DNA of 64,000 nucleotides from Rhodococcus sp. CH91 (GCF_022554085.1 NZ_JAKFYR010000001.1:310001-374000), one strand, 5' to 3'. Shown: positions 16,430 through 26,033, counted from the stretch's first letter. Notes: generated from the sequence alone by a model not told the origin. Numbers and translations are program-made.

Positions 16430-17592
16430 GATCGGGATCCTCTCGACCGTGTCGTGCGAGTGCCGGTGCTCGTCTTCGCCCGGGACCGCTTCGCCGGGGC
16501 AGGTTCCCGGTCGGCCTCGTCACCTTCGTCGTCCGAATCCTCGTCGGACATCTCTTCGCCGTCCGAGTCCTCGTCTTCCTCCTCGTCCTCGTCTTCCTCC
16601 TCGTCCTCGTCCTCGTCCGAATCCTCGTCTTCGTCTTCGTCTTCGTCCCGGAGTTCTTCGTCGTCGCCGTCCTCTTCGGCGCTCTCATCGGTGTCCTGCT
16701 CTTCCTCTTCCCTTCGTGCCGTCTCGTCGTCCTTGACGACCTCACTCTCGTGGATCTCCCCGTGCCAGCCCACGATGTCGTCGGGATGCAGGACTGCGTC
16801 CGTCATGAGGTGACGCTGGAAGTGCTTGAGTTCCAGTCGTGCTCGACGCCCGACGGCGCGCCAGAGGTTGGCGGTGCGTTCGAACAGGCCACGAGGGTGA
16901 TATTCGAGGACCATGATGATCCGGGTGAGATCGGGTGTGAGTTCGTGGAAGGTGACGGCACCGTCGATGTATCCCTTCCCTCCCGTGGACCGCCAGATGA
17001 TCCGTTCGAACGGAACCTGTTCGAGGATGGTGGATTCCCAGTTCCGGCGAGACCAGAACACCTTGCCGGTCCAGTGGAGTTTCTCGTCTTCGACCTGTTC
17101 GACCTGTTCGACCTTCTTCATGAATTTCGGCCAGTCGGCGAATTGTGTCCACTGGTCGTAGGCCAGGTCGGCCGGCACCCCTACGTCGATGTATTCGACG
17201 ATGTTGGTGAGCTTGAGTTTCTTGTTGCCGCCACCGCCCTTGCCCTTCTCCCCTCCGGTGATCGACTCCTTCACATCGCCGAACTTGTCCTTCGCGGTGT
17301 TCTTGAGATGGTCGAATCCCGAGCTGGCCGCGGCCTTCAGCGGCGATTCACCCTGGGCGAGTTTCTCGACACCCGTCAGCGCACTTGCCAGACTCCCACC
17401 CTTGCCTTCGGAGTAATCCTGTAGGCGGCCTGTCGTGCCGGTGACTCTGTCGGACAGTTTCGACAGCGCGTTCTGCGCAACCGTTCCTGCCAAGCCCTGC
17501 AACGACTGTTGCACACTGCCGGTCGCGCTCTTTCCTGCCTTGCCGACTGCGTCGGCGGCCTCACCCGGGAGGTCCTTCAACGTCTTGGCCAT
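16426..17592 (-). CDS. SRPBCC-domain protein with acidic then basic tail, gas vesicle operon
   Basis: The 388-residue protein has three parts. Residues 1-115 are a low-complexity Ala/Gly/Lys helical region. Residues of about 125-275 form an SRPBCC (START/polyketide-cyclase-like) domain, with [20 protein letters not shown] and the [20 protein letters not shown] strands. The last 110 residues are almost only Asp/Glu, ending in a Lys/Arg/Ser/Thr-rich tip. SRPBCC proteins bind hydrophobic ligands or cofactors. Its 4-bp overlap with gvpA shows it belongs to the operon; it may match one of the actinobacterial extra proteins GvpY or GvpZ, but I cannot confirm which. Confidence 0.8.
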   Translation of the reverse strand: MAKTLKDLPGEAADAVGKAGKSATGSVQQSLQGLAGTVAQNALSKLSDRVTGTTGRLQDYSEGKGGSLASALTGVEKLAQGESPLKAAASSGFDHLKNTAKDKFGDVKESITGGEKGKGGGGNKKLKLTNIVEYIDVGVPADLAYDQWTQFADWPKFMKKVEQVEQVEDEKLHWTGKVFWSRRNWESTILEQVPFERIIWRSTGGKGYIDGAVTFHELTPDLTRIIMVLEYHPRGLFERTANLWRAVGRRARLELKHFQRHLMTDAVLHPDDIVGWHGEIHESEVVKDDETARREEEEQDTDESAEEDGDDEELRDEDEDEDEDSDEDEDEEEDEDEEEDEDSDGEEMSDEDSDDEGDEADREPAPAKRSRAKTSTGTRTTRSRGSRS

Positions 17593-17597
17593 CGTTC

Positions 17598-18308
17598 TCA
17601 CCGTCCTTTTCGACGTACAGGAGCACGGCCGGAAGACGACGTACTGCTGCGTGCGGCCCGCTTGCGGGGCTTGGGAGGTGCTTCCTCCTTGTCGTCCGCT
17701 TCTTCTGCCGCCGGCGCCTTCTTGCTACGGGAAGCGCGAGGACGGGAGGTCGTGCGGGCGGCGCGGCGCCGGGGTGCGGGACGTTCCGGTTCCTCCTCGG
17801 CTTCCTCCTCGGGTTCTTCCTCGGGTTCCTCGTCGGCTTCTTCCTCGGCTTCTTCCTCGGCGCCGGAATCCTCTTCGTCCGTCTCGTCGTACTCCGGTTC
17901 TTCGTCGCGGTCCTGGTCGTCCCGATCCTCGTCCGTCTCAGGGCTTTCGTCGTATTCGTCTTCGTAGTCGGGCTGTTCGGTTTCCTCGTCGGACCGGGTT
18001 TCCGCGCTGTCACCGTCTGTGCGGGTCTGGAGACGATCGTTGAGGGCGTCGATGCGGCTGCTGACCGCAGTCACCGCTGCGGCACGAGCCGCGTTGACGA
18101 GTTCTCCGCGAACGGAGTCGGTGATCTTGGTGATCTCGGGAGACGAGCCGATCATCGAAGACCCTCGCTGCAGAAGTTCCTGAGGATTGGCGGGCAGTTT
18201 GCCGGTGACTCCGGCACCGGCGAGCATCATGGCCAGCCGCATCTTCTTCGTGCGTCCGAGGAAATATCCGATGCCCACCCCGAGGGCGACTCGTGCTCCG
18301 GGTTTCAT
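17598..18308 (-). CDS. Acidic/basic-tailed protein with N-terminal glycine-rich membrane segment, first gene of the gas vesicle operon
   Basis: The 236-residue protein is not in a family I can name firmly. The N terminus has a Gly/Ala-rich hydrophobic hairpin (ALGVGIGYFLGRTKKMRLAM, MLAGAGVTG) resembling YtxH-type or glycine-zipper anchors. A helical stretch follows, then about 85 residues dominated by Glu/Asp and a Lys/Arg-rich end. ATG at 18308 has AGGAG 8 bases upstream. It is 5 bp ahead of the SRPBCC gene and shares its acidic-then-basic tail plan, so the two are probably functionally linked. Confidence 0.75.
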   Translation of the reverse strand: MKPGARVALGVGIGYFLGRTKKMRLAMMLAGAGVTGKLPANPQELLQRGSSMIGSSPEITKITDSVRGELVNAARAAAVTAVSSRIDALNDRLQTRTDGDSAETRSDEETEQPDYEDEYDESPETDEDRDDQDRDEEPEYDETDEEDSGAEEEAEEEADEEPEEEPEEEAEEEPERPAPRRRAARTTSRPRASRSKKAPAAEEADDKEEAPPKPRKRAARSSTSSSGRAPVRRKGR

Positions 18309-18597
18309 CACCGTGCTCCTTCGTGTGCGGCGCATCCAGGCGTGCTCGGAAGGGGCCGGAAGGTCTCGGTGCGGCACGCAATCGACGCGCATATGGTGTG
18401 ATGCAAACCACAGTACGGCACTTCGGTCCGTGATTCCCACGCTTCGTCGCCGTGTGGTCGTGAGAGTGATCGGCCGAGTGATAAAAGTACCAATCAGTAT
18501 GTTCTGCAGGGGAATACGAGGTTTGCTACACAACCGATCCGGTGGGGGCGAACGGATTCGGTGCGAGCTTCGCCTGGAATCGGGTCCGGAAGCGGGG

Positions 18598-19125
18598 CTA
18601 TCGTTGCGGACCTGCCGGATCGGCGATTCCCGACGCCTGCAGGACGAATGCGGCCTCGGGACCGACGATTCCGCCGATCAGGGCGAGGAAGCGGTCGACG
18701 AACGCCGGGCCGTGTGCACCTTCGGTGGCATCGTCCGGCTCCCGAGGATCGAGGTGATGCGCGAGTTCGTGCAGTACGACCATCTCGCGGAAGGCCCACG
18801 CGGTGTTGGCACGATGCTCCGGCAGGGCGATCGTCGCGCAGTCGCGTTCGTAATGGGCGGCGGCGTTTCCTGCCCGGGCCCGCACGTGCACCGGCACTGC
18901 CGCGCGTTCCCAGCGGGAGCGCACCCAGTCGAGGGCGAGGACGGCAGCGACGTAGTCGTGAACCGATTCGATGGATGCGAAACGTCTCTCGACCGGCAGG
19001 GTCACGTGGGATCCGGCGACCTCCACGGTCCGCAATCCGCGTTCGTCGGCCCGGTCGAGCATCTTCCGCACGATCGATTCCGCTTCGTAGACAGCGTTTC
19101 TGCGGGTATCGCGCACCTTGCTCAC
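18598..19125 (-). CDS. Putative HExxH zinc metallohydrolase (TIGR04338-like)
   Basis: The 175-residue protein carries a HELAH zinc motif (H119, E120, H123) and a likely third ligand H138 in AHGPAF. The rest is helical, without signal peptide or membrane segment, so it acts in the cytoplasm. It resembles a small actinobacterial metallohydrolase family of unknown substrate. GTG at 19125 overlaps the stop of the DUF2786 gene (GTGA), so the two are probably translated together. Confidence 0.78.
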   Translation of the reverse strand: MSKVRDTRRNAVYEAESIVRKMLDRADERGLRTVEVAGSHVTLPVERRFASIESVHDYVAAVLALDWVRSRWERAAVPVHVRARAGNAAAHYERDCATIALPEHRANTAWAFREMVVLHELAHHLDPREPDDATEGAHGPAFVDRFLALIGGIVGPEAAFVLQASGIADPAGPQR

Positions 19126-19931
19126 GGTTCCAGTCTCCTCGGTGCCGAGGGCAGTTCGGGCGCAGTTCCCAGTCGTGCCGCCCGTCCGGCGCGGTCGCCC
19201 GCACGTCGCGCGTCGGTCGACCGGGCCGATGGTGCCCGGCTACCTCGCCAACTGCCCCGCGCCTGCGAGGTGCTGCGGTAGAAGTCCTGCAGTTCCATGC
19301 TCTTCCCTCGCAACACCAACGTCGTGCCCGGCGCGGACGTCTCGACCTCGCGTTCGATCTCCTGTTTGGCCTCGGTCAGTCGGGCACCGATCCGGGCCGC
19401 GAAGGCCGACTGGAAGTTCAGGCGAGCGGTCACCGCGGCGACCGGTCTGCGCACACGGGTGCGCACGCGCCGGCCACCGCGCTCCTCGACCACCGTGCGC
19501 ACGGTGGTCTCGGTCCGGTAGGTGCCCTGGCGCAGGTACGCGTCGGACGCACGCACCATCTGTACGAGCAGCGAGGAGTACAGGGCCTCGCAGACATCGA
19601 TGTCGTCGGCGAAGCCGTAGGCGTAGACGACCGTGGAGGTCGCGGTGATGTCGCACTGGACGTCGTTGGCCGCGGCGATGGCGAGGAACAACTGCGCATA
19701 GGTGCGCAGTCCCTTCTTTCCTGTCTCACCGATGGTGATCAACCGCTGCACCGGTGCGGCGCGCCGTTCCTTCGCCGCAGTGTGACTGCGCGCCACCGCC
19801 AGATCGATCGAGGCGGACGTCGCGAGCCTTTGTGCCGCGGCGAGGAAGGCGTCGGCCTCGTGCGCGTTGTCGGTGGACTCCGCCTGGCGGAGCAGCCCCC
19901 CGATACGGCTCAGCATCTTCTCCGAACTCAC
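19122..19931 (-). CDS. DUF2786-domain protein
   Basis: In this 269-residue protein the N-terminal MLSRIGGLLRQAESTDNAHEADAFL-type segment (first part MLSRIGGLLRQAEST, then NAHEADAFLAAAQRLA) is the DUF2786 domain, of unknown biochemical role. A mixed domain follows (YAYGFADDIDVCEALYSSLL, FQSAFAARIGARLTEAK) and an Arg/Ser-rich end. GTG at 19931 was chosen; GTG at 19952 and ATG at 19916 are alternatives. The repeated pairing of DUF2786 with a HExxH protein in actinobacteria suggests a joint function that is not known. Confidence 0.75.
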   Translation of the reverse strand: MSSEKMLSRIGGLLRQAESTDNAHEADAFLAAAQRLATSASIDLAVARSHTAAKERRAAPVQRLITIGETGKKGLRTYAQLFLAIAAANDVQCDITATSTVVYAYGFADDIDVCEALYSSLLVQMVRASDAYLRQGTYRTETTVRTVVEERGGRRVRTRVRRPVAAVTARLNFQSAFAARIGARLTEAKQEIEREVETSAPGTTLVLRGKSMELQDFYRSTSQARGSWRGSRAPSARSTDARRAGDRAGRAARLGTAPELPSAPRRLEP

Positions 19932-20045
19932 TCCGAGAGCGTAGAGCGTCACACCGACACCGCACACGGGACCGCCGCGCCCACGAGAGCGAGAACACGG
20001 CCGAATCTCCTGCGGAACCACCCACCACCCACCAAGATCGTGAAG

Positions 20046-21497
20046 ATGGACACTGCAGTCGATTTCGTCACCGAGATCAACGACACCTTCTGGTACGCCG
20101 TCATCGCGTTGCTCATCGGTTCGGGTCTGTACTACAGCGTGCGGTCGCGGTTCATACAGATCCGGCTCGTGCCGGACATGCTGCGTTCGGTCGTGGAGAA
20201 ACCGGCCACGATGCCCGACGGAGAGAAGGGCATCTCGGCGTTCCGGGCCTTCTCCGTGTCGGCGGCCTCACGTGTGGGCACCGGCAACGTGGCGGGGGTC
20301 GCGATCGCGATCAGCCTCGGCGGGCCGGGAGCGGTGTTCTGGATGTGGGTGATGGCACTGATCGGCGCAGCCACGGCGTTCCTCGAGTCCACACTCGCCC
20401 AGCTGTACAAGGTGCGGGACAAAGGCGCCTTCCGCGGCGGGCCCGCCTACTACATGCAGTTCGGCCTCGGGAAACGATGGATGGGGATGATCTTCGCGGT
20501 CATCATCACGATCACCTACGGCTTCGTGTTCAACGCGGTACAGACCAACTCCATCGTCGACGCCGTGTCGAGTTCCGTGGGTGAGAAGACCACGGGAGTG
20601 CAGGTGGGCGTCGGTCTCGTCGTCTCCCTGCTCGTGGGTGTGGTGATCTTCGGTGGTGTCCGGCGGATCTCTGCGGTGTCCCAGATCGTGGTGCCGGTCA
20701 TGGCGCTCGCCTATCTGGTGATCGGCATCATCGTCGTCGCCCTCAACATCGGCGAGGTTCCGGAGATGTTCCGGCTGATCGTGGCGAACGCATTCGGCGT
20801 GGAGGAGATCGTCGGCGGCGGATTCGCGGCGGCCTTCATGAACGGCATTCGACGAGGTCTGTTCTCCAACGAGGCCGGCATGGGCTCGGCTCCCAACGCG
20901 GGCGCCACCGCCGCGGTGTCGCATCCCGTGAAGCAGGGTCTCGTCCAGAGCCTCGGTGTCTACTTCGATACCTGGCTGGTCTGCTCGATCACCGCGTTCA
21001 TCATCCTGTTGTCCGACCCCGAGTTCGGCAGCGGCCTCGAAGGGGCCGCCCTGACGCAGAACGCGCTCGCTCTGCAACTCGGCGACTGGACGGTCCACTT
21101 CCTGGCGGTGTTGATCTTCTTCCTCGCGTTCACCTCCGTGATCGGCAACTACTACTACAGCGAATCGAACATGGAGTTCCTCACCGGTTCGCGCCGAATC
21201 CTCCCCTACCTGCGGACGGCGGTCGTGGTGTGCGTGTTCCTCGGAGCCGTCGGCTCGCTTCCTCTCGTGTGGGCGCTGGCCGACCTCGCCATGGGAATCA
21301 TGGCCACGGTGAACCTCATCGCACTGATCCCGCTGTCGGGCATCGCGTACGCCCTCTTCCACAACTACACAGCGCAGCGCAAACAGGGCCGTGATCCCGT
21401 CTTCCGCGCCGGTGACGTACCCGGAATACGCGGAATCCAGGTGTGGACCGACGAGGACCTTGCGGGGTTCGACCGCGATGAGCGCCCGGCACGGTAG
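20046..21497 (+). CDS. Sodium:alanine symporter family (AGCS) transporter
   Basis: The 483-residue membrane protein has about 11 hydrophobic segments. It contains the AGCS signature, reading ASRVGTGNVAGVAIAISLGG then PGAVFWMWVMALIGAATAF, and the conserved SNEAGMGSAPNAGATA. The family imports alanine, glycine or related amino acids with sodium. ATG at 20046 follows a weak ribosome site. It is divergent from the DUF2786 gene and 47 bp ahead of the sugar ABC ATPase, which probably has its own promoter. Confidence 0.9.
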   Translation: MDTAVDFVTEINDTFWYAVIALLIGSGLYYSVRSRFIQIRLVPDMLRSVVEKPATMPDGEKGISAFRAFSVSAASRVGTGNVAGVAIAISLGGPGAVFWMWVMALIGAATAFLESTLAQLYKVRDKGAFRGGPAYYMQFGLGKRWMGMIFAVIITITYGFVFNAVQTNSIVDAVSSSVGEKTTGVQVGVGLVVSLLVGVVIFGGVRRISAVSQIVVPVMALAYLVIGIIVVALNIGEVPEMFRLIVANAFGVEEIVGGGFAAAFMNGIRRGLFSNEAGMGSAPNAGATAAVSHPVKQGLVQSLGVYFDTWLVCSITAFIILLSDPEFGSGLEGAALTQNALALQLGDWTVHFLAVLIFFLAFTSVIGNYYYSESNMEFLTGSRRILPYLRTAVVVCVFLGAVGSLPLVWALADLAMGIMATVNLIALIPLSGIAYALFHNYTAQRKQGRDPVFRAGDVPGIRGIQVWTDEDLAGFDRDERPAR

Positions 21498-21544
21498 ATT
21501 CCCCTACCGCACGAGCGTGTTCCGCTTCGGAAAGGATCTGCGAG

Positions 21545-22618
21545 ATGGCGTCGGTGACCTTCGACAGGGCCACGTGTCTGTTCCCCGGCTCGAGCACGCC
21601 CGCGGTGGACGCGCTGGACCTCGAGATCGAGGACGGTGAGTTCCTCGTCCTCGTCGGGCCCTCCGGCTGTGGCAAGTCGACCTCGCTGCGCATGCTCGCA
21701 GGACTCGAGGAGGTGCACAGCGGGCGCATCCTCATCGGCGACGCGGACGTCACCGCCGAGGATCCGAAGGAACGCGACATCGCGATGGTGTTCCAGAACT
21801 ACGCCCTCTACCCGCACATGTCGGTCGCGGAGAACATGGGCTTCGCGCTGAAACTGGCCAAGACCCCCAAGCACGAGATCCGGGAGCGGGTCGTCGAGGT
21901 CGCGAAGATGCTCGACCTCGAGCCCTTCCTCGACCGCAAGCCCAAGGCGCTGTCCGGTGGCCAGCGCCAGCGTGTCGCCATGGGCCGGGCCATCGTCCGC
22001 CAGCCGCAGGTCTTCCTGATGGACGAGCCGTTGTCGAACCTCGACGCCAAACTGCGCGTGCAGACCCGCACGCAGATCGCACAACTGCAGCGTCGCCTCG
22101 GCACCACCACGGTGTACGTCACGCACGATCAGGTCGAGGCGATGACGATGGGCGACCGCGTCGCCGTGCTCGAGAAGGGCATCCTCCAGCAGTGCGCCTC
22201 TCCGCGCGTGCTCTACAACCGGCCCGCGAACGTCTTCGTCGCCGGCTTCATGGGTTCGCCTGCGATGAATCTGTTCCGTCTGCCCGTCTTCGAACGCGGG
22301 GCCATGATCGGCGACACCTACGTGCCCATTCCCCGCGACGTCCTCGGTCAGGTCTCCGAGACCGAGGTCGTGCTCGGTATCCGGCCCGAACATCTCGAGA
22401 TCTCGAACGACGGTCTGGCGATGGACGTCGACGTCGTCGAGGAACTCGGCTCCGAGGCCTATGTCTACGGCCGCGCCGACGTGGGCGGCCTCGACCATCA
22501 GATCGTCGCACGCAGCGACTGGCGCAATCCGCCGCAGAAGGGTGATCGGCTGTACCTGCGATTCGACCCCGAATACGTGCACGTCTTCGGGATGTCCGAC
22601 GGGCGTCGGATCGGCTGA
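21545..22618 (+). CDS. Sugar ABC transporter ATP-binding protein (MalK/UgpC/SugC type)
   Basis: The 357-residue protein has Walker A GPSGCGKST at 38-46, Q-loop VFQNYALYPHM, signature LSGGQRQR, Walker B FLMDEPLSNLD and switch VTHDQ. A C-terminal beta-rich regulatory domain (TOBE type, about 235-357) is typical of ATPases for carbohydrate importers. It energises the two permeases at 24067-26033, with the lipoprotein at 22772-24049 as receptor. AAAGGAT precedes the ATG. Confidence 0.93.
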   Translation: MASVTFDRATCLFPGSSTPAVDALDLEIEDGEFLVLVGPSGCGKSTSLRMLAGLEEVHSGRILIGDADVTAEDPKERDIAMVFQNYALYPHMSVAENMGFALKLAKTPKHEIRERVVEVAKMLDLEPFLDRKPKALSGGQRQRVAMGRAIVRQPQVFLMDEPLSNLDAKLRVQTRTQIAQLQRRLGTTTVYVTHDQVEAMTMGDRVAVLEKGILQQCASPRVLYNRPANVFVAGFMGSPAMNLFRLPVFERGAMIGDTYVPIPRDVLGQVSETEVVLGIRPEHLEISNDGLAMDVDVVEELGSEAYVYGRADVGGLDHQIVARSDWRNPPQKGDRLYLRFDPEYVHVFGMSDGRRIG

Positions 22619-22771
22619 GAGGCACCCCGGAATCGGTCGCCGACCCGACACTCGACCGATTCAGGATGGGCGGAATGCCGACTTTTACCGGTGTTGCATG
22701 CCACAGTGGTGGCCGGTGTCGGTGCGCCTGGTCACCGACGAGTGTTTTCGACCTCGAATGGGGAGTTGTTG

Positions 22772-24049
22772 ATGGTTCTGAATACGAAGGCGATGCGGAG
22801 GGCCGCGGTCGCCGCAACGGCCGCGACCGCACTCGTTCTCGCGGGTTGTTCGTCGGACGACGGTGGCAGCGACACCGCGGCCGGCGGCGAGGGCAACGGC
22901 GGTGACGGCCGCGGCCCGATCACGATCGTCGAGGGGCAGGATCCCCTGAACACGGCGCTCGAGAGCATCATCGCGGACTGGAACGCCGAGCATCCCGACG
23001 AGCAGGTGACCTTCAAGCCGCTCGCCGCCGAGGCGAACGACCAGTACGACGACATCGCCCAGCGTATGCAGGCTCGCAGCGACGAGTACGACCTCATCGC
23101 CGTCGACGTCACCAACACCGCCGAGTTCGCCGCGAACGGCTGGCTGCTCCCCCTCGAGGACGAGTTCGCCATCGACACAGAGGGCCTGCTCCCGGCGACC
23201 GTCGAATCGGGGACCTACAACGGCACGCTCTACGCGGCGCCGAAGAACACCAACGGCGCGTTCCTCTACTACCGCTCCGATCTCGTCGACACGGCGCCCA
23301 CGACCTGGGACGAACTGAAGGCCGAGTGCCCCAAGGCCGAAGAGGCGGGCATCGCCTGCTACATCGGGCAGTTCAAGAACTACGAGGGTCTGACGGTCAA
23401 CGTCACCGAGATCGTCAACGGATTCGGCGGAAGCTTCGTGTCCGCGGACGGCCTGACGGCGGCCATCGACGAGAAGACCGCCGAAGGCCTGCAGTTCGTC
23501 GTCGACGCGTTCGCGGACAACACCATCCCGGCCGCTGCGCAGACCTACTCCGAGGGCGAGTCGCAGACGGCCTTCGGCAACGGTGACGCACTGTTCATGC
23601 GCACCTGGCCCGGCTTCTACACCGACGGCGAGGCCTCCTCGGTCGCCGGTAAGTACGACATCGCGGTCCTCCCGGGTGTCGACGGACCGGGCGTGTCCAC
23701 GCTGGGTGGTTACAACGTCGGTATCAGCGCGTTCTCCGACGCCCCGGCCACCGCGCGCGACTTCCTCGAGTTCATGCAGAACCGCCAGTCGCAGATGTAC
23801 TACGCCGAGGCGGGCGGAGCGCCGGTCCTGGCCGAGATCTACGACGATGCGACGATCCTCGAGCAGTACCCCTACTTCTCGACCCTGAAGGAAGCGCTCG
23901 AGGCAGCGAAGCCGCGTCCGGCATCGCCGTACTACTCGACCGTCTCGAAGGCGATCGCCGACAACGCCTACGCTGCCATCCGCGGCGAGAAGACCGTCCA
24001 GCAGGCGCTGGACGACACCGAGGCCGGCATCGAGACCGCCGGCAACTGA
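22772..24049 (+). CDS. Sugar ABC transporter substrate-binding lipoprotein
   Basis: The 425-residue protein has a lipoprotein signal with basic start (NTKAMRRAA), hydrophobic core and lipobox LAGC, then a Gly/Asp-rich linker. The mature part resembles type-1 solute-binding proteins of the trehalose/maltose group (AAPKNTNGAFLYYRSDLV, TLGGYNVGISAFS, FLEFMQNRQSQMYYAEAGG). It captures sugar outside the membrane for the adjacent permeases. ATG at 22772 has GGGGAG upstream. Gene order ATPase, receptor, permease, permease differs from the mycobacterial lpqY-sugABC order, so trehalose is only one candidate substrate. Confidence 0.9.
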   Translation: MVLNTKAMRRAAVAATAATALVLAGCSSDDGGSDTAAGGEGNGGDGRGPITIVEGQDPLNTALESIIADWNAEHPDEQVTFKPLAAEANDQYDDIAQRMQARSDEYDLIAVDVTNTAEFAANGWLLPLEDEFAIDTEGLLPATVESGTYNGTLYAAPKNTNGAFLYYRSDLVDTAPTTWDELKAECPKAEEAGIACYIGQFKNYEGLTVNVTEIVNGFGGSFVSADGLTAAIDEKTAEGLQFVVDAFADNTIPAAAQTYSEGESQTAFGNGDALFMRTWPGFYTDGEASSVAGKYDIAVLPGVDGPGVSTLGGYNVGISAFSDAPATARDFLEFMQNRQSQMYYAEAGGAPVLAEIYDDATILEQYPYFSTLKEALEAAKPRPASPYYSTVSKAIADNAYAAIRGEKTVQQALDDTEAGIETAGN

Positions 24050-24066
24050 TGCTCTAGGAGCAGTAC

Positions 24067-25140
24067 ATGGCTGACCCGCAGGTCGACAATCCCGCGGATC
24101 CGCCACACGCCCCCGCGGTCGGGACCGTGTCCGGTCCCGACCGCGGACGTGTCGGCGGACGTCACCGCGTGCCCGGAATCCCGGCCCCGGAGGTGAAGAA
24201 GCGGCGCACGATCCCCGTGTGGATGTTCATCGCGCCGTCGATGCTCGTCCTCGCCGTGATCATCCTGTATCCGCTCGGCCGAGCGGTGTGGATGTCGCTG
24301 CACGGTGACGCGAAGACCCTCGATCCCGAGACGGGGAGATTCGTCACCGGCGGTTTCGTCGGGATCGAGAACTACACCCGCTGGATCACCCAGACCTGCG
24401 GAACGGCGACCGGATCGATTCCGTGTCCTCCCGGTACCCTCGGCTCCCAGTTCTGGCAGTCGATTTTCAACACCTTCTTCTTCACCGTCGTCACGGTGGG
24501 ACTCGAGACGGTGATCGGCTTCGCGATGGCGGTCGTGATGGCCAAGTCGTTCCGTGGCCGCGGGCTGCTGCGCGCCTCGGTTCTCGTACCGTGGGCGATC
24601 CCCACCGCCGTCACCGCCAAGCTCTGGTTCTTCATCTTCGCCAACGACGGTGCCGCCAACAAGTTGCTCGGCACCGACTACCTGTGGACGGCCGATCCGT
24701 GGCCGGCGCGGTTCGCGATCATCATCGCGGACGTGTGGAAGACCGCACCGTTCATGGCGCTGCTGATCCTGGCGGGACTGCAGATGATCCCGCAGGACGT
24801 CTACGAGGCGGCGAAGGTCGACGGGGCCAATGCGTGGCAGCGTTTCAAGATGATCACCCTGCCGCTGGTCAAACCGGCGTTGATGGTGGCGATCCTGTTC
24901 CGCACCATGGACGCGCTGCGCATGTACGACCTGCCCGCGATCATGATGGGCTCGAACCCGGCCACCTCGACGATCTCGGTACTCGTCGTCGACCAGATGC
25001 GGCAGGGTACGAATTCGGCGTCCGCGCTGTCGACGATCACCTTCCTTCTCATCTTCGCAGTCGCATTCGTGCTGGTTCGGTTCCTCGGCGCCAACGCCGT
25101 GAGTACGCAGGAGAAGCAGCGGAAGGGTGAAACAGTATGA
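24067..25140 (+). CDS. Sugar ABC transporter permease (MalF/SugA type)
   Basis: The 357-residue permease has six or more membrane segments starting at about residue 53 (WMFIAPSMLVLAVIILYPLG). The EAA loop reads YEAAKVDGANAWQRFKMITL, which docks to the ATPase. The first 45 residues are a cytoplasmic tail. It partners the next permease, whose ATG overlaps its stop codon (ATGA). Confidence 0.92.
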   Translation: MADPQVDNPADPPHAPAVGTVSGPDRGRVGGRHRVPGIPAPEVKKRRTIPVWMFIAPSMLVLAVIILYPLGRAVWMSLHGDAKTLDPETGRFVTGGFVGIENYTRWITQTCGTATGSIPCPPGTLGSQFWQSIFNTFFFTVVTVGLETVIGFAMAVVMAKSFRGRGLLRASVLVPWAIPTAVTAKLWFFIFANDGAANKLLGTDYLWTADPWPARFAIIIADVWKTAPFMALLILAGLQMIPQDVYEAAKVDGANAWQRFKMITLPLVKPALMVAILFRTMDALRMYDLPAIMMGSNPATSTISVLVVDQMRQGTNSASALSTITFLLIFAVAFVLVRFLGANAVSTQEKQRKGETV

Positions 25141-26033
25141 CCGCCACCGCCGAAGCGGAACGCACCGAATCGCGGCCGGTGACGGTCCGCAAGGTGCCGC
25201 TGCAGCGCCGACTGCGCACGGTCGGCACATATGTGGGTGTCGCGCTGATCGTCGTCTGGGGCCTGGCCCCGTGCTACTGGATGATCGTCACGGCCCTGCG
25301 GGATCCGTCCGAGACGTTCAGTACGACGTTGTGGCCGTCGAATCCGACCCTGCAGAACTTCGCCGACGCACTCGACCCCGACGCGAAGGTCAACTTCTCC
25401 CGGGCGCTGCTCAACAGCGTCATCATCGCCGGCGCGACCACCCTGGTGGCTCTCCTGCTCGGCGTGTTCACGGCCTACGCCCTGTCGCGATTCGAGTTCC
25501 GCGGTAGGTACTTCGTCACGGGCATCATCCTCGGCGCGTCGATGTTCCCCGTCGTCGCGCTGGTGACCCCGCTGTTCCAGCTGTTCACCGACATCGGCTG
25601 GATCGGCAGCTATCAGGCACTCATCATCCCGAACATCTCGTTCGTGCTGCCCCTGACGGTGTACACGCTCACGTCGTTCTTCTCGGAACTGCCGTGGGAA
25701 CTCGAGGAAGCCGCCCGCATGGACGGTGCGACGCGCGGTCAGGCCTTCCGTCTGGTCATGCTGCCGCTGGCAGCACCGGCGTTGTTCACCACGGCGATCC
25801 TGGCGTTCATCGCGACCGTCAACGAATATCTGCTGATGTCGCAGCTGTCGAGCGAGCGCACCGCCCCCGTGACGGTCGCGATGGCACGGTTCACCGGCAC
25901 CGATCCGTACGTCACCCCGTACGCGTCGATCATGGCGGGTGGCACCCTCGTCATGGTGCCGCTCGTGGTGATGGTGCTGGTCTTCCAGCGGCGCATCATC
26001 TCGGGTCTGACCGCGGGCGGCGTCAAGTCGTGA
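25137..26033 (+). CDS. Sugar ABC transporter permease (MalG/SugB type)
   Basis: The 298-residue permease has six predicted membrane segments and the EAA loop EEAARMDGATRGQAFRLVML. The C terminus (FQRRIISGLTAGGVKS) is the conserved MalG-type tail that reaches into the complex. ATG at 25137 overlaps the previous stop. Its own stop overlaps the start of a small membrane protein gene. Confidence 0.92.
   Translation: MTATAEAERTESRPVTVRKVPLQRRLRTVGTYVGVALIVVWGLAPCYWMIVTALRDPSETFSTTLWPSNPTLQNFADALDPDAKVNFSRALLNSVIIAGATTLVALLLGVFTAYALSRFEFRGRYFVTGIILGASMFPVVALVTPLFQLFTDIGWIGSYQALIIPNISFVLPLTVYTLTSFFSELPWELEEAARMDGATRGQAFRLVMLPLAAPALFTTAILAFIATVNEYLLMSQLSSERTAPVTVAMARFTGTDPYVTPYASIMAGGTLVMVPLVVMVLVFQRRIISGLTAGGVKS

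Noticed and set aside
16130-16813. A plus-strand serine-rich open frame
   Set aside because: It is the antisense of the GAG/GAC-rich acidic tail of the SRPBCC gene; repeats of TCG/TCC make it open by chance, and there is no family match.
18309-18597. A small gene upstream of the gas vesicle operon
   Set aside because: The frame of the first gas vesicle gene stays open to 18533, but there is no start with a ribosome site beyond 18308 and composition changes; treated as promoter region.
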